The notes: generated from the sequence alone by a model not told the origin. Positions 1 through 7,636 are shown, counted from the first letter of the stretch. The stretch: 64,000 bases of DNA from JACPVF01 sp964502095 (GCA_964502095.1 CAZCUF010000004.1:62001-126000); one strand, 5' to 3'. Made by a program: numbers and translations.

Positions 1-1
1 T

Positions 2-637
2 TACCTGCAAAAAAACGGACTGGCACTGGCGCGCTTCATCCGCGCCACCCGTCAGTTGTTCGATGAACAGGAGACCGCGCAGACCCTGAGTTCACGCGTG
101 CGTTATTCGAAAAACGAACTGACCATGGTGGATTGGGAGGCGGCCATCATCGTCGCGCCGGACGGCGATTTTCAATCGGACATCGAACTGCTGAAAATCG
201 GCAATTACCAGCTGTTGCGTTACCGTATGCTGGACGCCAACGTGGAAAACAGCCTGCGCCGCGTACGCGAGCAGTTCAGCGCCGACGCGCGCCGCTTTCG
301 TCTTGGTCCCTCACGCGGGCAGATCCGCCGGATCGTGCAACTGCGCCTCGATATCATGCTCGATTTCGAACACACCGAGCAAAACCTGCTGTTGATCGGC
401 GATTGGTATTCGGCACAGCTTTACCATGCCATTTGCAGTGAGTTCTATCTCGAAGAGTGGAAGCAGACGGTCAAATCCAAGCTGGATAATCTCGAAGGCA
501 TTGTCGAGACCATTCAGGAAAATTTTTCGCTTTCGTGGCTCAGCCTGCTCGAAACCATTCAAATCACCGGCTGGTTAATTCTGTTGATCGGTTATTTCAT
601 TTTATTCTTCATGGAAGCGGGGGGCCATGCACCGTGA
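2..637 (+). CDS. C-terminal part of a membrane protein of unknown function (5' end outside window)
   Basis: The reading frame is open to the left edge, so only the last 211 residues are visible and the true start lies outside the window. The visible part is mostly charged and helical, with one hydrophobic segment at the extreme C-terminus (WLILLIGYFILFF) followed by a short tail. A helical domain ending in a C-terminal membrane anchor loosely recalls DUF155/RMD1 proteins, but the resemblance is weak and I do not assign it. A TTG at 56 is in frame but has no ribosome binding site, so it is unlikely to be the start. Confidence 0.6.
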   Translation, partial: YLQKNGLALARFIRATRQLFDEQETAQTLSSRVRYSKNELTMVDWEAAIIVAPDGDFQSDIELLKIGNYQLLRYRMLDANVENSLRRVREQFSADARRFRLGPSRGQIRRIVQLRLDIMLDFEHTEQNLLLIGDWYSAQLYHAICSEFYLEEWKQTVKSKLDNLEGIVETIQENFSLSWLSLLETIQITGWLILLIGYFILFFMEAGGHAP

Positions 638-787
638 AGAACTTCCGCAGGCAGGCCGGAGATAAAACCCGCGCGCGGAGGCTGGCAGTCATTTCGCTTC
701 CTTGTTGGGGGTTAATCCTGCCGTATCATTCCGCAAGAAGAATATAAATTCATTGCAGATTCAAGTTAAGACCGCCTTAAGGGGCAA

Positions 788-814
788 TTGACTTATGATA
801 AAAAGTTGTATAAT
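788..814 (+). promoter_or_regulatory. Sigma-70 type promoter of lepB
   Basis: TTGACT at 788-793 and TATAAT at 809-814 are separated by 15 bp, shorter than the ideal 17. Both hexamers lie upstream of the GGAGG at 828-832 that serves the TTG start at 839. This argues that the longer frame starting at 788 is not the true gene start. Confidence 0.55.
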
Positions 815-838
815 CCTTCCAAGCTTTGGAGGCCAATT

Positions 839-1441
839 TTGGAGAAAGCATTGCAATCTGAAAGCCAGACTGAACCGCCGGTACAATCTCCCGCGGAAGA
901 GGAGCAAGTGAAATGGGGGCAGGTATTGGTGGATATTATCGAGACGCTTGTTCTGGCTCTGGTTTTATTCCTCGGCATCAACGCTGTTTCCGCGCGCGTC
1001 CGCGTGGACGGCTTTAGCATGGATCCAACTCTGCACGACGGTGAATTTATTCTCATCAACCGGCTGGCGTACCGCTTCGGCGCCTTTCAGCGCGGCGATA
1101 TCATTGTCTTCCGGTTTCCCGTTGATCCGTCACAGGATTTGATCAAACGCGTCATCGGCCTGCCGGGCGACGATGTTTCGATTCAAAACGGAGTAGTGAG
1201 CGTCAACGGCAGATCGCTGGATGAACCCTATATCGCGGCCGCGCCCGCGTATTCCGGCGAATGGAAAGTGCCGCCGGATCATCTTTTCGTCCTGGGCGAC
1301 AACCGCAATGACTCGTCCGATTCCCATTCCTGGGGATTACTGCCCATTTCAAATGTGATCGGCAAGGCCACCATCATCTACTGGCCGCCGCAAAAATGGA
1401 ATCTGCTTCAACACTTCGACTTAACAGCGGCGGCTTCCTGA
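839..1441 (+). CDS. lepB: Signal peptidase I
   Basis: Type I signal peptidase (family S26), which cleaves signal peptides from secreted preproteins at the outer face of the membrane. From this start it is 200 residues: a short acidic cytoplasmic tail, one membrane anchor around residues 33-50, then the catalytic domain. The nucleophile is Ser60 in GFSMDPTL, and the general base is Lys103 in LIKRVIGLPGD. The later family motif GDNRNDSSDS is intact. The start was set at TTG 839 because GGAGG lies 6 bases upstream and a promoter sits inside the longer frame. The zinc finger gene follows 10 bases after the stop. Confidence 0.92.
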   Translation: MEKALQSESQTEPPVQSPAEEEQVKWGQVLVDIIETLVLALVLFLGINAVSARVRVDGFSMDPTLHDGEFILINRLAYRFGAFQRGDIIVFRFPVDPSQDLIKRVIGLPGDDVSIQNGVVSVNGRSLDEPYIAAAPAYSGEWKVPPDHLFVLGDNRNDSSDSHSWGLLPISNVIGKATIIYWPPQKWNLLQHFDLTAAAS

Positions 1442-1451
1442 AGGAGCTGGC

Positions 1452-1748
1452 ATGAACAAGAAAAACTCAGCAGACTCACAGGTCATCCCCTGCAACGAAT
1501 GTTCCGCCGGGATCATGCACGCGCGCTTCATCACTTACTTCACCTGGCTGGGCGACGAACTGATCACTGTGCCGAACTTCCCTGCCTGGGTTTGCGATAT
1601 GTGCGGCCGTCGTGAATACGATGAAAAAGCCATCTCACAATTGACCATGCTCCTGAATCCGAATGCCGGAAAACCCACCAGGCAGAAGAAAACGACGCAT
1701 CCCTCCCGACCTCAGCCTCGTCACAACCGCCCCACGCCCGATTTCTGA
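1452..1748 (+). CDS. YgiT-type zinc finger protein
   Basis: Small protein of 98 residues. Two CxxC pairs, CNEC near residue 14 and CDMC near residue 49, enclose a region resembling the YgiT/MqsA N-terminal zinc finger. The helix-turn-helix half of MqsA antitoxins is missing. The C-terminal third is instead basic and Pro/Arg/His-rich, which could bind nucleic acid. No toxin-like gene is adjacent, so a toxin-antitoxin role is not supported. AAGGAGCTGGC precedes the ATG, and the gene lies 10 bases after lepB, so the two are probably co-transcribed. Confidence 0.7.
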   Translation: MNKKNSADSQVIPCNECSAGIMHARFITYFTWLGDELITVPNFPAWVCDMCGRREYDEKAISQLTMLLNPNAGKPTRQKKTTHPSRPQPRHNRPTPDF

Positions 1749-1768
1749 TCCCTGAAGCTTCCCGCTAC

Positions 1769-2314
1769 ATGGCACTGGATACAGCTCCCCGAACCCATCG
1801 CTTTCTCCCCGCTGATATATTTACATCCGGCTATCGCGCCGTCGGCAAAGTAGCCGTCAGCAGTACCGGCGTGATGGGCATGTTAAACGACACCACCCGT
1901 TCCGTGATGGATGTGCACGATGCGCATCTGGCGCGCCTGCACATGCCCACCAAATTGACCGACCATTTCGAGATCATCCGTATGATGAAAAGTCATGTGT
2001 ATGCCCTGTGCATGCCGCGCCGCGAGGACCTCGGTCCGCAGGCTTTATTGCGCGGCGGCTACAGCTCCGTGATCGAATATCCTGTGCGCGTTACCACGCA
2101 AATCTTCGAGATCGAAGGGACGATCGAATCTCCGGGCCGATTCGATTTCACCGCCCTTATGACGGACGGCACCCGCACCTTCATTCCCGTTTACAATGCC
2201 ACACTGACCGCCATCCTCATCCCCAGCCTGCGCATCGAGACCCCCGGCATGCTGATCAACCGCAATCAGATCGACATCATGGCCCTGCTGGGCCAGCGCG
2301 TAAAACCCGAATAA
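1769..2314 (+). CDS. Conserved-looking protein of unknown function
   Basis: 181 residues, soluble, with no signal peptide or membrane segment and a family I do not recognise. The middle (around residues 60-130) alternates hydrophobic and polar residues as in beta strands. It follows the zinc finger gene by 20 bases, which suggests the same transcript. The ATG at 1769 has only a weak purine-rich stretch upstream. Confidence 0.65.
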   Translation: MALDTAPRTHRFLPADIFTSGYRAVGKVAVSSTGVMGMLNDTTRSVMDVHDAHLARLHMPTKLTDHFEIIRMMKSHVYALCMPRREDLGPQALLRGGYSSVIEYPVRVTTQIFEIEGTIESPGRFDFTALMTDGTRTFIPVYNATLTAILIPSLRIETPGMLINRNQIDIMALLGQRVKPE

Positions 2315-2327
2315 ACGCGGCAAATGC

Positions 2328-2356
2328 TTGACTGCCCCGCGGCGGGATGATACAAT
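2328..2356 (+). promoter_or_regulatory. Promoter of the tRNA-Glu gene
   Basis: TTGACT (2328-2333) and TACAAT (2351-2356) with an exact 17 bp spacer. Transcription would start near 2363, about 17 bases before the mature tRNA. Confidence 0.75.
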
Positions 2357-2379
2357 CCGCCCGCTCAAAAACAAAGCCA

Positions 2380-2452
2380 GCCCCCATCGTCTAGTGGACC
2401 AGGACACAACCCTTTCAAGGTTAAAACTGGAGTTCGAATCTCCATGGGGGCA
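2380..2452 (+). tRNA. tRNA-Glu (anticodon TTC)
   Basis: Cloverleaf read by eye, 73 bases. Acceptor stem GCCCCCA (2380-2386) pairs with TGGGGGC (2445-2451), with discriminator A2452. The T arm TGGAG-TTCGAAT-CTCCA is perfect. The anticodon loop CTTTCAA has anticodon TTC, and the outermost pair of the anticodon stem is a C-A mismatch. CCA is not encoded. It has its own promoter and possibly a terminator at 2501-2572. Confidence 0.95.
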
Positions 2453-2500
2453 CTCTTCCCAAGGCATAAATCACTAACTTGTAACGGATAGAAATATAGA

Positions 2501-2572
2501 ACGCCGTCAATCCTCGCTCGATGCCGGGCAACAACCAGGCGCGAGATCAGGGATTGGGCGGCGTTTCGTTTT
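2501..2572 (+). terminator. Long imperfect hairpin with T-rich tail downstream of tRNA-Glu
   Basis: ACGCCG (2501-2506) pairs with CGGCGT (2559-2564), and CAATCC (2508-2513) with GGATTG (2551-2556). A further CTCGC/GCGAG pairing is possible inside, and TTCGTTTT follows. It is probably the tRNA transcript terminator, although the loop is long. I see no gene between 2453 and 2739; apart from this hairpin and the lacI promoter the stretch looks empty. Confidence 0.5.
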
Positions 2573-2675
2573 AACTCGAAGCCATTGCCCTGCAACAGGA
2601 CATTTTTAAGGCGGGCGTAGCCTCTGGTGCGCAGAGAATTTACAACCTCCTGAACCAGTCAAAAAAATCTCCTGC

Positions 2676-2704
2676 TTGACAAGCGCCTTCGAATTCTGTA
2701 TACT
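2676..2704 (+). promoter_or_regulatory. Promoter of the lacI-type regulator gene
   Basis: TTGACA (2676-2681) and TATACT (2699-2704) with a 17 bp spacer, close to consensus. The predicted transcription start near 2711 abuts a perfect palindrome that is probably the operator. Confidence 0.8.
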
Positions 2705-2711
2705 GTTTTTA

Positions 2712-2725
2712 CTAACACGTGTTAG
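2712..2725. promoter_or_regulatory. Probable LacI-family operator (perfect 14 bp palindrome)
   Basis: CTAACACGTGTTAG is a perfect inverted repeat with a central CG, the usual form of a LacI-family operator. It sits right after the -10 box, where a bound repressor would block the promoter, so autoregulation is likely. I did not find a second perfect copy ahead of the aglE-like gene. Confidence 0.7.
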
Positions 2726-2739
2726 CAAGGACAGTTTTC

Positions 2740-3768
2740 ATGCCAATCGCGAGGCGAACGACAAGTTTCGATGTAGCAAAAATGGCCGGAGTTTCCCGAA
2801 CTACTGTTTCCTTCGTTCTTAATGATGTGCCGGGGGTCAGCATCAGCAACGCCACCCGTCAACGCGTATTGGACGCGGCCAAATCGCTTAACTATTATCC
2901 GGATGCGGCTGGTCGAAAACTGGTCAGTGGAAAATCTTCCATGTTCGGCATGGTCTTGCGGCAAAGCCCGGAACAGGTCTTTGCCGATGCGTTCCTGCTC
3001 CAGGTGATGCTCGGCGTGGAACAAGCCGCCGCCCGGCAGGGTTATCACGTTTTGCTCAAACCTGTGGAACCCGACGATATTCACGGGTACGCCCGCCTGA
3101 TTCATGAAAATTACGTAGATGGGATTCTCCTTTCCGGTCCGCGCCAGGATGACGAGGAGATCATACGCCTGCACCGCGAAGGAGTGCCGGTCACGCTGAT
3201 CGGACAGTTGCCCGGTAGCGACATTCCTTTTGTAGACGTCAACGCCACTGCCGGCGCGATGACTGCCGTGCAACACTTGATCGGGTTAAATCACCGCAAG
3301 ATCGCGATGATCACTAACGCCCCACTTACCTACACTTCCGCCCAGCAACGGAAAAGCGGTTACGTTCAAGCCATGCGCGAAGCAGGCTTGGAAATAAACG
3401 AGTCTCTGATCCGTGAAGGAAACTACACACCCGCAAGCGGCCTTCGCGCAATGAACGAATTGCTCGAACAAAAATCCAGGCCCACTGCGGTATTCGTTGC
3501 CAGTGATGTGGTGGCCGTGGGCGCCGTGCAAGCCATCAAACGTTCTGGCTTGCGGATTCCCGAGGACTTGGCCGTAGTCGGTTTCGACGATGTGCCGTTC
3601 GCCGAGTATTACGATCCGCCGTTGACTACGATTCGCCTGCCCGCCTTCGGTTTGGGCTGGGCGGCAGGAGAAAGACTGGTGAGGCTGATTCAGGGTGAAG
3701 GTCTGGATCAGACCGGTTTATTGCTCGACTCGGAACTTATTGTTCGAAGCTCAAGTTCAGGAAACTAA
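2740..3768 (+). CDS. LacI/GalR-family transcriptional regulator, probable regulator of the agl genes
   Basis: 342 residues, the usual LacI-family length. The helix-turn-helix near residues 6-25 contains FDVAKMAGVSRTTVSFVLN, followed by the hinge helix region. The periplasmic-binding-like ligand domain ends with the typical AVVGFDDVPFAEYYDPPLTT stretch. Start set at ATG 2740 because an upstream in-frame GTG at 2719 lies inside the operator palindrome; AAGGACAG precedes the ATG. Its position just before an alpha-glucoside transporter suggests it senses the imported sugar or a product, as AglR does, but this is inferred from position only. Confidence 0.85.
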   Translation: MPIARRTTSFDVAKMAGVSRTTVSFVLNDVPGVSISNATRQRVLDAAKSLNYYPDAAGRKLVSGKSSMFGMVLRQSPEQVFADAFLLQVMLGVEQAAARQGYHVLLKPVEPDDIHGYARLIHENYVDGILLSGPRQDDEEIIRLHREGVPVTLIGQLPGSDIPFVDVNATAGAMTAVQHLIGLNHRKIAMITNAPLTYTSAQQRKSGYVQAMREAGLEINESLIREGNYTPASGLRAMNELLEQKSRPTAVFVASDVVAVGAVQAIKRSGLRIPEDLAVVGFDDVPFAEYYDPPLTTIRLPAFGLGWAAGERLVRLIQGEGLDQTGLLLDSELIVRSSSSGN

Positions 3769-3821
3769 ATCCCTTTGAAATTTGGAATTCCATTATCCCG
3801 TTCGTTTATCAGCGCACATCG

Positions 3822-3846
3822 ATTTGAAAGGAGGTGATCTCCAAAT
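3822..3846 (+). promoter_or_regulatory. Leader hairpin containing an extended Shine-Dalgarno sequence
   Basis: GAAAGGAGGTGATC (3826-3839) is complementary over 14 bases to the conserved 3' end of 16S rRNA. It is not at the correct distance from any ATG/GTG/TTG start; the nearest GTG (3857) is about 22 bases beyond the GGAGG and would give only 13 codons. The core GGAG can pair with CTCC, and flanking ATTT with AAAT, so the element can fold around a GTGAT loop. The aglE start at 3903 has its own GGAGG. Confidence 0.5.
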
Positions 3847-3902
3847 AAACTGGCAAGTGTCCAAGAACGAACTGTCGAAACTATTTTTCGGAGGATAAAG
3901 AG

Positions 3903-5261
3903 ATGTCCAAACTGTACAAGGTTCTGGCTGCGCTCCTCTTTGCCAGCCTTTTGCTTGCGGCCTGCGGACCGACGGCAACACCGGCTCCCGCAGTGACCCA
4001 GCCCCCCGCCGCCGCGACGACCGCCCCAACTTCCGCTCCGGCCACCGAAGCGCCGACTGCGGCGCCTGCCGCCGCGATCGACTGCATGGGCGCCCAAAAA
4101 GGCGATGAACTCAGCATGCTGTACCAGTGGTCGGGTCAGGAAGAAGAACGCCTGAATCAGATTCTCAAACCGTTGGTCGACGCGTGCGGCATCGCCCTCA
4201 AACCTGAATCCACGCGCGATCAGGCTTTATTGGATACCCGCGTTCAGGCTGGCACCCCGCCAGATATTGCCTTCTGGAATGTGACTCAACTCCAACAATA
4301 CCAGGATAAACTCGTCCCGATGGATCAGCTGGGCGCTGTGAAAGACAACTACATTCCCGGCGCAATCGACCCGGGCGTGGTCAACGGCAAATGGCTGGGC
4401 CTGCCGGTGAAGTCCGATATCAAGACTATCATTTGGTACAGCCCCACCAACTTCCAGGCGCTCGGCTATCAGGTTCCCACAACCTGGGATGATCTCAATG
4501 CCCTGGTCGAGAAGATGGTGGCCGACGGCAAAGTGCCGTGGTCCATGGGCATGGAATCGGGTGATGCAACCGGCTGGACCGGCTCCGACTTCATCCAGGA
4601 CATTATGCTCGTGCAACAGGGTCCGCAATACGTGATGAACATCATCAACGGCACTGTTCCGTACAATGATGCAGGTGTGAAACAGGCCTACGAAACCTAC
4701 GGCAAGTGGGCCAAGGATGCCAAGTACACCGTTGGCGGCGCTCAAGGCACACTCTCCACCAACTTCAACGACGCCATTCTGAAAGTGTTCTCGGATCCGC
4801 CCGAGGCGATGATGGTGAAACAATCCGGCTTTGCCAGCGGCACCATCACGGGGCAGTATCCCGACATGAAGTTCGGCACCGATTTCGACTTCTTCGTCAT
4901 CCCCGGCGCCAAGGGCCTGCAAGGCGGCTCGGACTGGATGATGGCCTTCAGTGACAAGCCCGCTGTCAAAGCGCTCGTGACGTACCTGTCCTCTCCTTTG
5001 GGCGGCGAAAACTGGGCGAAGGCTGGCTTCGATCTCTCGCCGAACAAGGCCGCGGCCGGCAACTACACCGATCCCGGCCTGCAGAAGAAAGCTGAAGCGT
5101 TCTACAGCACCACCGGCTTCACTCCCGACATCGGCGACACCATCCCCGGCGGCTTCGGCACTGCGGAATGGAAAGCCATCGTGGATTACGTCAATGGCGG
5201 CGATCTGGATAAAGACCTGGCAGATGCGGCTGCCGTCCAGGCGCAAGCATTGAAGAAATAA
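3903..5261 (+). CDS. aglE: Alpha-glucoside ABC transporter, substrate-binding lipoprotein (AglE-like)
   Basis: Family 1 extracellular solute-binding protein of 452 residues. A type II signal peptide ends in the lipobox LLAAC (Cys21), followed by a Thr/Pro/Ala-rich linker to about residue 58, a common tether in Chloroflexota lipoproteins. The folded domain matches AglE-type proteins in length and in segments such as ESGDATGWTGSD and FFVIPGAKG. It would capture alpha-glucosides such as maltose, sucrose or trehalose outside the cell and deliver them to the two permeases downstream. The start has CGGAGG nearby. A strong hairpin follows the stop. Confidence 0.85.
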   Translation: MSKLYKVLAALLFASLLLAACGPTATPAPAVTQPPAAATTAPTSAPATEAPTAAPAAAIDCMGAQKGDELSMLYQWSGQEEERLNQILKPLVDACGIALKPESTRDQALLDTRVQAGTPPDIAFWNVTQLQQYQDKLVPMDQLGAVKDNYIPGAIDPGVVNGKWLGLPVKSDIKTIIWYSPTNFQALGYQVPTTWDDLNALVEKMVADGKVPWSMGMESGDATGWTGSDFIQDIMLVQQGPQYVMNIINGTVPYNDAGVKQAYETYGKWAKDAKYTVGGAQGTLSTNFNDAILKVFSDPPEAMMVKQSGFASGTITGQYPDMKFGTDFDFFVIPGAKGLQGGSDWMMAFSDKPAVKALVTYLSSPLGGENWAKAGFDLSPNKAAAGNYTDPGLQKKAEAFYSTTGFTPDIGDTIPGGFGTAEWKAIVDYVNGGDLDKDLADAAAVQAQALKK

Positions 5262-5274
5262 CCGACTCGTTCAA

Positions 5275-5309
5275 CTTCTGGGGACGCCTCAAAAGGGTGT
5301 CCCCAGAAG
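5275..5309 (+). terminator. Stable intercistronic hairpin between aglE and aglF
   Basis: CTTCTGGGGAC pairs perfectly with GTCCCCAGAAG and four further pairs (two G-T) extend the stem to 15 bp around a CAAAA loop. No T-run follows, so it is more likely an mRNA stabiliser or partial terminator than a full stop. Such hairpins commonly raise binding-protein output relative to the permeases. Confidence 0.7.
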
Positions 5310-5333
5310 CGTCATTAACCGGAGGAGAAGACT

Positions 5334-6296
5334 ATGGCCGCGGTTCCCGTTCCGAAAGTTATGAAACAGGGCAAGCTGGTTCCCTGGCTTTACCTCTTGC
5401 CGTCCATCGTGATCATGACTCTTTTTATTGTGTACCCCATGATCAATACAATCATGCTAAGTTTCGGCAACAAGGATGGGACAGCCTCGGCGGCCACCAC
5501 CTGTGTAACCGGAAAGCCCTGCTGGGGCGTTTTCGAAAATTATCATTACGCCCTGACGGCTGAACTGGACACCAGTTCCTTTAAAAACCTTTGGTCGTCC
5601 TTCTGGCAATCCTCATACGGCAACACCATCAAATGGATCGTTTTTATGGGAGCGGGCACCGTGATCATCGGGCTCGGTTTTGCCATGCTAGCGGACCGGA
5701 TCAAGTATGAGGCATTCGCCAAAGCCATCATCTTCATGCCGATGGCGATTTCATTCGTAGGCGCCGGCATCATCTGGAAATTCGTCTATGACTTTGGCAC
5801 GCAACAAGTCCAAATCGGATTACTGAACGCGATCCTGGGCGCTTTGGGGCAAAAACCCATCGCATTTATTTCAACGCCGGGCCTCAACACTATTGCGCTG
5901 ATCGTCGTGGGCGTCTGGATCTGGACCGGCTTCTGCATGACGATTCTTTCCGCCTCCATCAAATCGGTGCCGGGAGAGATCATCGAAGCCGCGCGCGTGG
6001 ATGGGGCCACCGAATGGACCATTTTCTGGCGCATCATGGTACCCATCATTATGCCGACCATCGTGGTGGTCATCACGACCATGGTCATCAACACGCTCAA
6101 GTTGTTCGACATCGTTTACGTAATGTCGGGCGGCAACTTTGGGACGGATGTGATCGCCGTCCGCATGTACCGCGAGATGTATAAATTCTTCGATGCCGGC
6201 CGCGGCACAGCCGTTGCCGTTGTATTGGTGCTGGTGATCATTCCGTTCATCTATTTGAACATTAAACGCTTCATGGAGCAGGAGGCGATACGATGA
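5334..6296 (+). CDS. aglF: Alpha-glucoside ABC transporter permease (AglF-like, MalF type)
   Basis: Binding-protein-dependent transport permease of 320 residues with six or so membrane segments. The cytoplasmic EAA loop reads IIEAARVDGATEWTIFWRIM, the contact site for the ATPase. It pairs with the AglG-like protein to form the channel. CCGGAGGAG precedes the ATG at 5334, and the stop overlaps the next start by four bases (ATGA), indicating translational coupling. No MalK/MsmX-type ATPase gene is present here, so the transporter probably uses a shared ATPase encoded elsewhere. Confidence 0.88.
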   Translation: MAAVPVPKVMKQGKLVPWLYLLPSIVIMTLFIVYPMINTIMLSFGNKDGTASAATTCVTGKPCWGVFENYHYALTAELDTSSFKNLWSSFWQSSYGNTIKWIVFMGAGTVIIGLGFAMLADRIKYEAFAKAIIFMPMAISFVGAGIIWKFVYDFGTQQVQIGLLNAILGALGQKPIAFISTPGLNTIALIVVGVWIWTGFCMTILSASIKSVPGEIIEAARVDGATEWTIFWRIMVPIIMPTIVVVITTMVINTLKLFDIVYVMSGGNFGTDVIAVRMYREMYKFFDAGRGTAVAVVLVLVIIPFIYLNIKRFMEQEAIR

Positions 6297-7477
6297 ACCG
6301 GGACAAGATCAATAAATTCTTCCGGCAGGTTCCGACTCACGTGATCATCATCGCCACCCTCATCATTTGGGTGGTCCCCACTTTGGGCCTGTTGATCACC
6401 TCCCTGCGCCCGCTTCAGGCCATTAATACCACCGGCTGGTGGACGGCCTTCTCGCCTCCGCCCGGAGCCAAGCCTTACTCTCAATACTGCGCGGCTTGCC
6501 ACGGCTCGAACGGAAAAGCCGTCCCTCAGGCAAATTTGACCGATCCAAACCTGGTCAACCAATCTCCGCGTTCGTTACAGCTCCTGGCCATATTAAGAAA
6601 AGATATCAACGGCCAGCCGCACATGAAAGATGTTCCCATTCCTTCGGACCAGGACGCCGCCGACATCAACACTTATCTTAAGCGAATATCCGGCATTTCA
6701 AATCCGCCGCGCTTCACATTGAACAACTATATCGAAGCGTTGGTCGGCTATCGCGGCACAAATACTTACGCGGCGGACTGCAAGAATCATACACAATCGC
6801 CGGATTTGAATTGTAACTGGAGCGATTTATTAAACCCGCGCGGCATGGGACGCGCCTTCGTGAACAGCCTGATCGTCACCATCCCCGCCACCATTCTTCC
6901 GATTCTCTTCGCCGCCTTTGCCGGGTACGCGTTTGCCTGGCTGGATTTCAAGGGACGCTTTGCCCTCTTTGCGATCCTGGTCGGCTTGCAGGTTGTTCCT
7001 CTGCAAATGACGCTCGTGCCGATCTCGCGCTTGTACGCACAGCTGGGACTGAACGGAACCTTCCTCGGCGTATGGTTATTCCATACCGGGTTCGGCCTGC
7101 CATATGCCATTTACCTGATGCGCAACTTCCTCGGCTCCCTGCCGCGCGATCTATTTGAATCTGCATATCTCGACGGCGCCTCGCACTGGACGGCTTTCCG
7201 CAATCTCGTGATTCCGCTTTCGATGCCGGCCATCGCCTCGCTGGGAATCTTCCAATTTCTATGGGTTTGGAACGACCTGCTTGTAGCATTGGTCTTCCTC
7301 GGAGGCACCACGCCTGTGATGACGTATCAGATCAGCAATATGGTCACCTCGCTCGGCGCAGGCTGGCAGTTGCTTACCGCCGCCGCGTTCCTCTCGATCA
7401 TCCTGCCGATGATCGTCTTCTTCGCACTGCAACGTTACTTTGTGCGCGGTATGCTGGCCGGCGCGGTGAAGGGATAA
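6293..7477 (+). CDS. aglG: Alpha-glucoside ABC transporter permease (AglG-like) with inserted cytochrome c domain
   Basis: 394 residues, one uninterrupted frame. Residues 1-50 give the first membrane helix and the GWWTAF motif of AglG. Residues 58-134 form a class I cytochrome c-like domain: heme motif CAACH at 66-70 and a possible distal ligand Met111 in QPHMKD, then a final helix. The AglG sequence resumes at PPRFTLNNY (138-146) and continues through VVPLQMTLVPI, an EAA-like loop (ESAYLDGASHWTAF) and the C-terminal ALQRYFVRGMLAGAVKG. A second loop expansion holds Cys163 and Cys174, possibly a disulfide. In MalG-type topology this loop lies outside the membrane, where heme c attachment is possible. 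Confidence 0.88.
   Translation: MNRDKINKFFRQVPTHVIIIATLIIWVVPTLGLLITSLRPLQAINTTGWWTAFSPPPGAKPYSQYCAACHGSNGKAVPQANLTDPNLVNQSPRSLQLLAILRKDINGQPHMKDVPIPSDQDAADINTYLKRISGISNPPRFTLNNYIEALVGYRGTNTYAADCKNHTQSPDLNCNWSDLLNPRGMGRAFVNSLIVTIPATILPILFAAFAGYAFAWLDFKGRFALFAILVGLQVVPLQMTLVPISRLYAQLGLNGTFLGVWLFHTGFGLPYAIYLMRNFLGSLPRDLFESAYLDGASHWTAFRNLVIPLSMPAIASLGIFQFLWVWNDLLVALVFLGGTTPVMTYQISNMVTSLGAGWQLLTAAAFLSIILPMIVFFALQRYFVRGMLAGAVKG
6464..6694 (+). other. Cytochrome c-like domain inside the aglG permease
   Basis: Codes for permease residues 58-134. Seen: YSQYCAACHGSNGK, the standard N-terminal heme-attachment helix, and a C-terminal helix DQDAADINTYLKRIS as in small monoheme cytochromes. Met111 is the only Met in the domain and is suitably placed as sixth ligand. 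The insertion falls exactly between two AglG landmarks, GWWTAF and PPRFT-NY. From memory, other AglG proteins carry an unrelated variable insert at this same place. Confidence 0.8.
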
Positions 7478-7589
7478 ACCATCCAAACGGCGTAAAATAG
7501 GGCAATGGCCCGCACGCGTTCGTTTCAGCGGCCCGCGGCCTCGTCTCCCGTTGTAACCAGCGCGGGGGCGGGATGAGGCGGAATCCTTT

Positions 7590-7636
7590 CGGCAGAGCGC
7601 CTCGCTTCCACGTGGACGCGAGGCGTCTCCCTGCCG
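7590..7636. repeat. Long imperfect inverted repeat between aglG and treS
   Basis: CGGCAG (7590-7595) pairs with CTGCCG (7631-7636); GCCTCGC (7599-7605) pairs with GCGAGGC (7618-7624); the centre is the palindrome TCCACGTGGA (7607-7616). It could form a stem-loop or cruciform. It has no T tail, so a simple intrinsic terminator is unlikely. The CACGTG core also occurs in the lacI operator, but the flanks differ. The remaining part of the 240-base gap shows no gene. Confidence 0.55.

Noticed and set aside
788..838. Longer lepB frame beginning at TTG 788
   Set aside because: It overlaps the -35 and -10 boxes and has no ribosome binding site, while TTG 839 has GGAGG at the right distance.
1452..1748. 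MqsRA-type toxin-antitoxin system
   Set aside because: Only the zinc finger part is present; no helix-turn-helix and no toxin gene is next to it.
3857..3898. 13-codon leader peptide GTG...TAA before aglE
   Set aside because: The extended Shine-Dalgarno is about 22 bases from the GTG, too far for normal initiation, so it was not listed as a gene.
4227..5246. 339-codon open frame on the minus strand opposite aglE
   Set aside because: Antisense to a clear binding protein; no start site or domain features.
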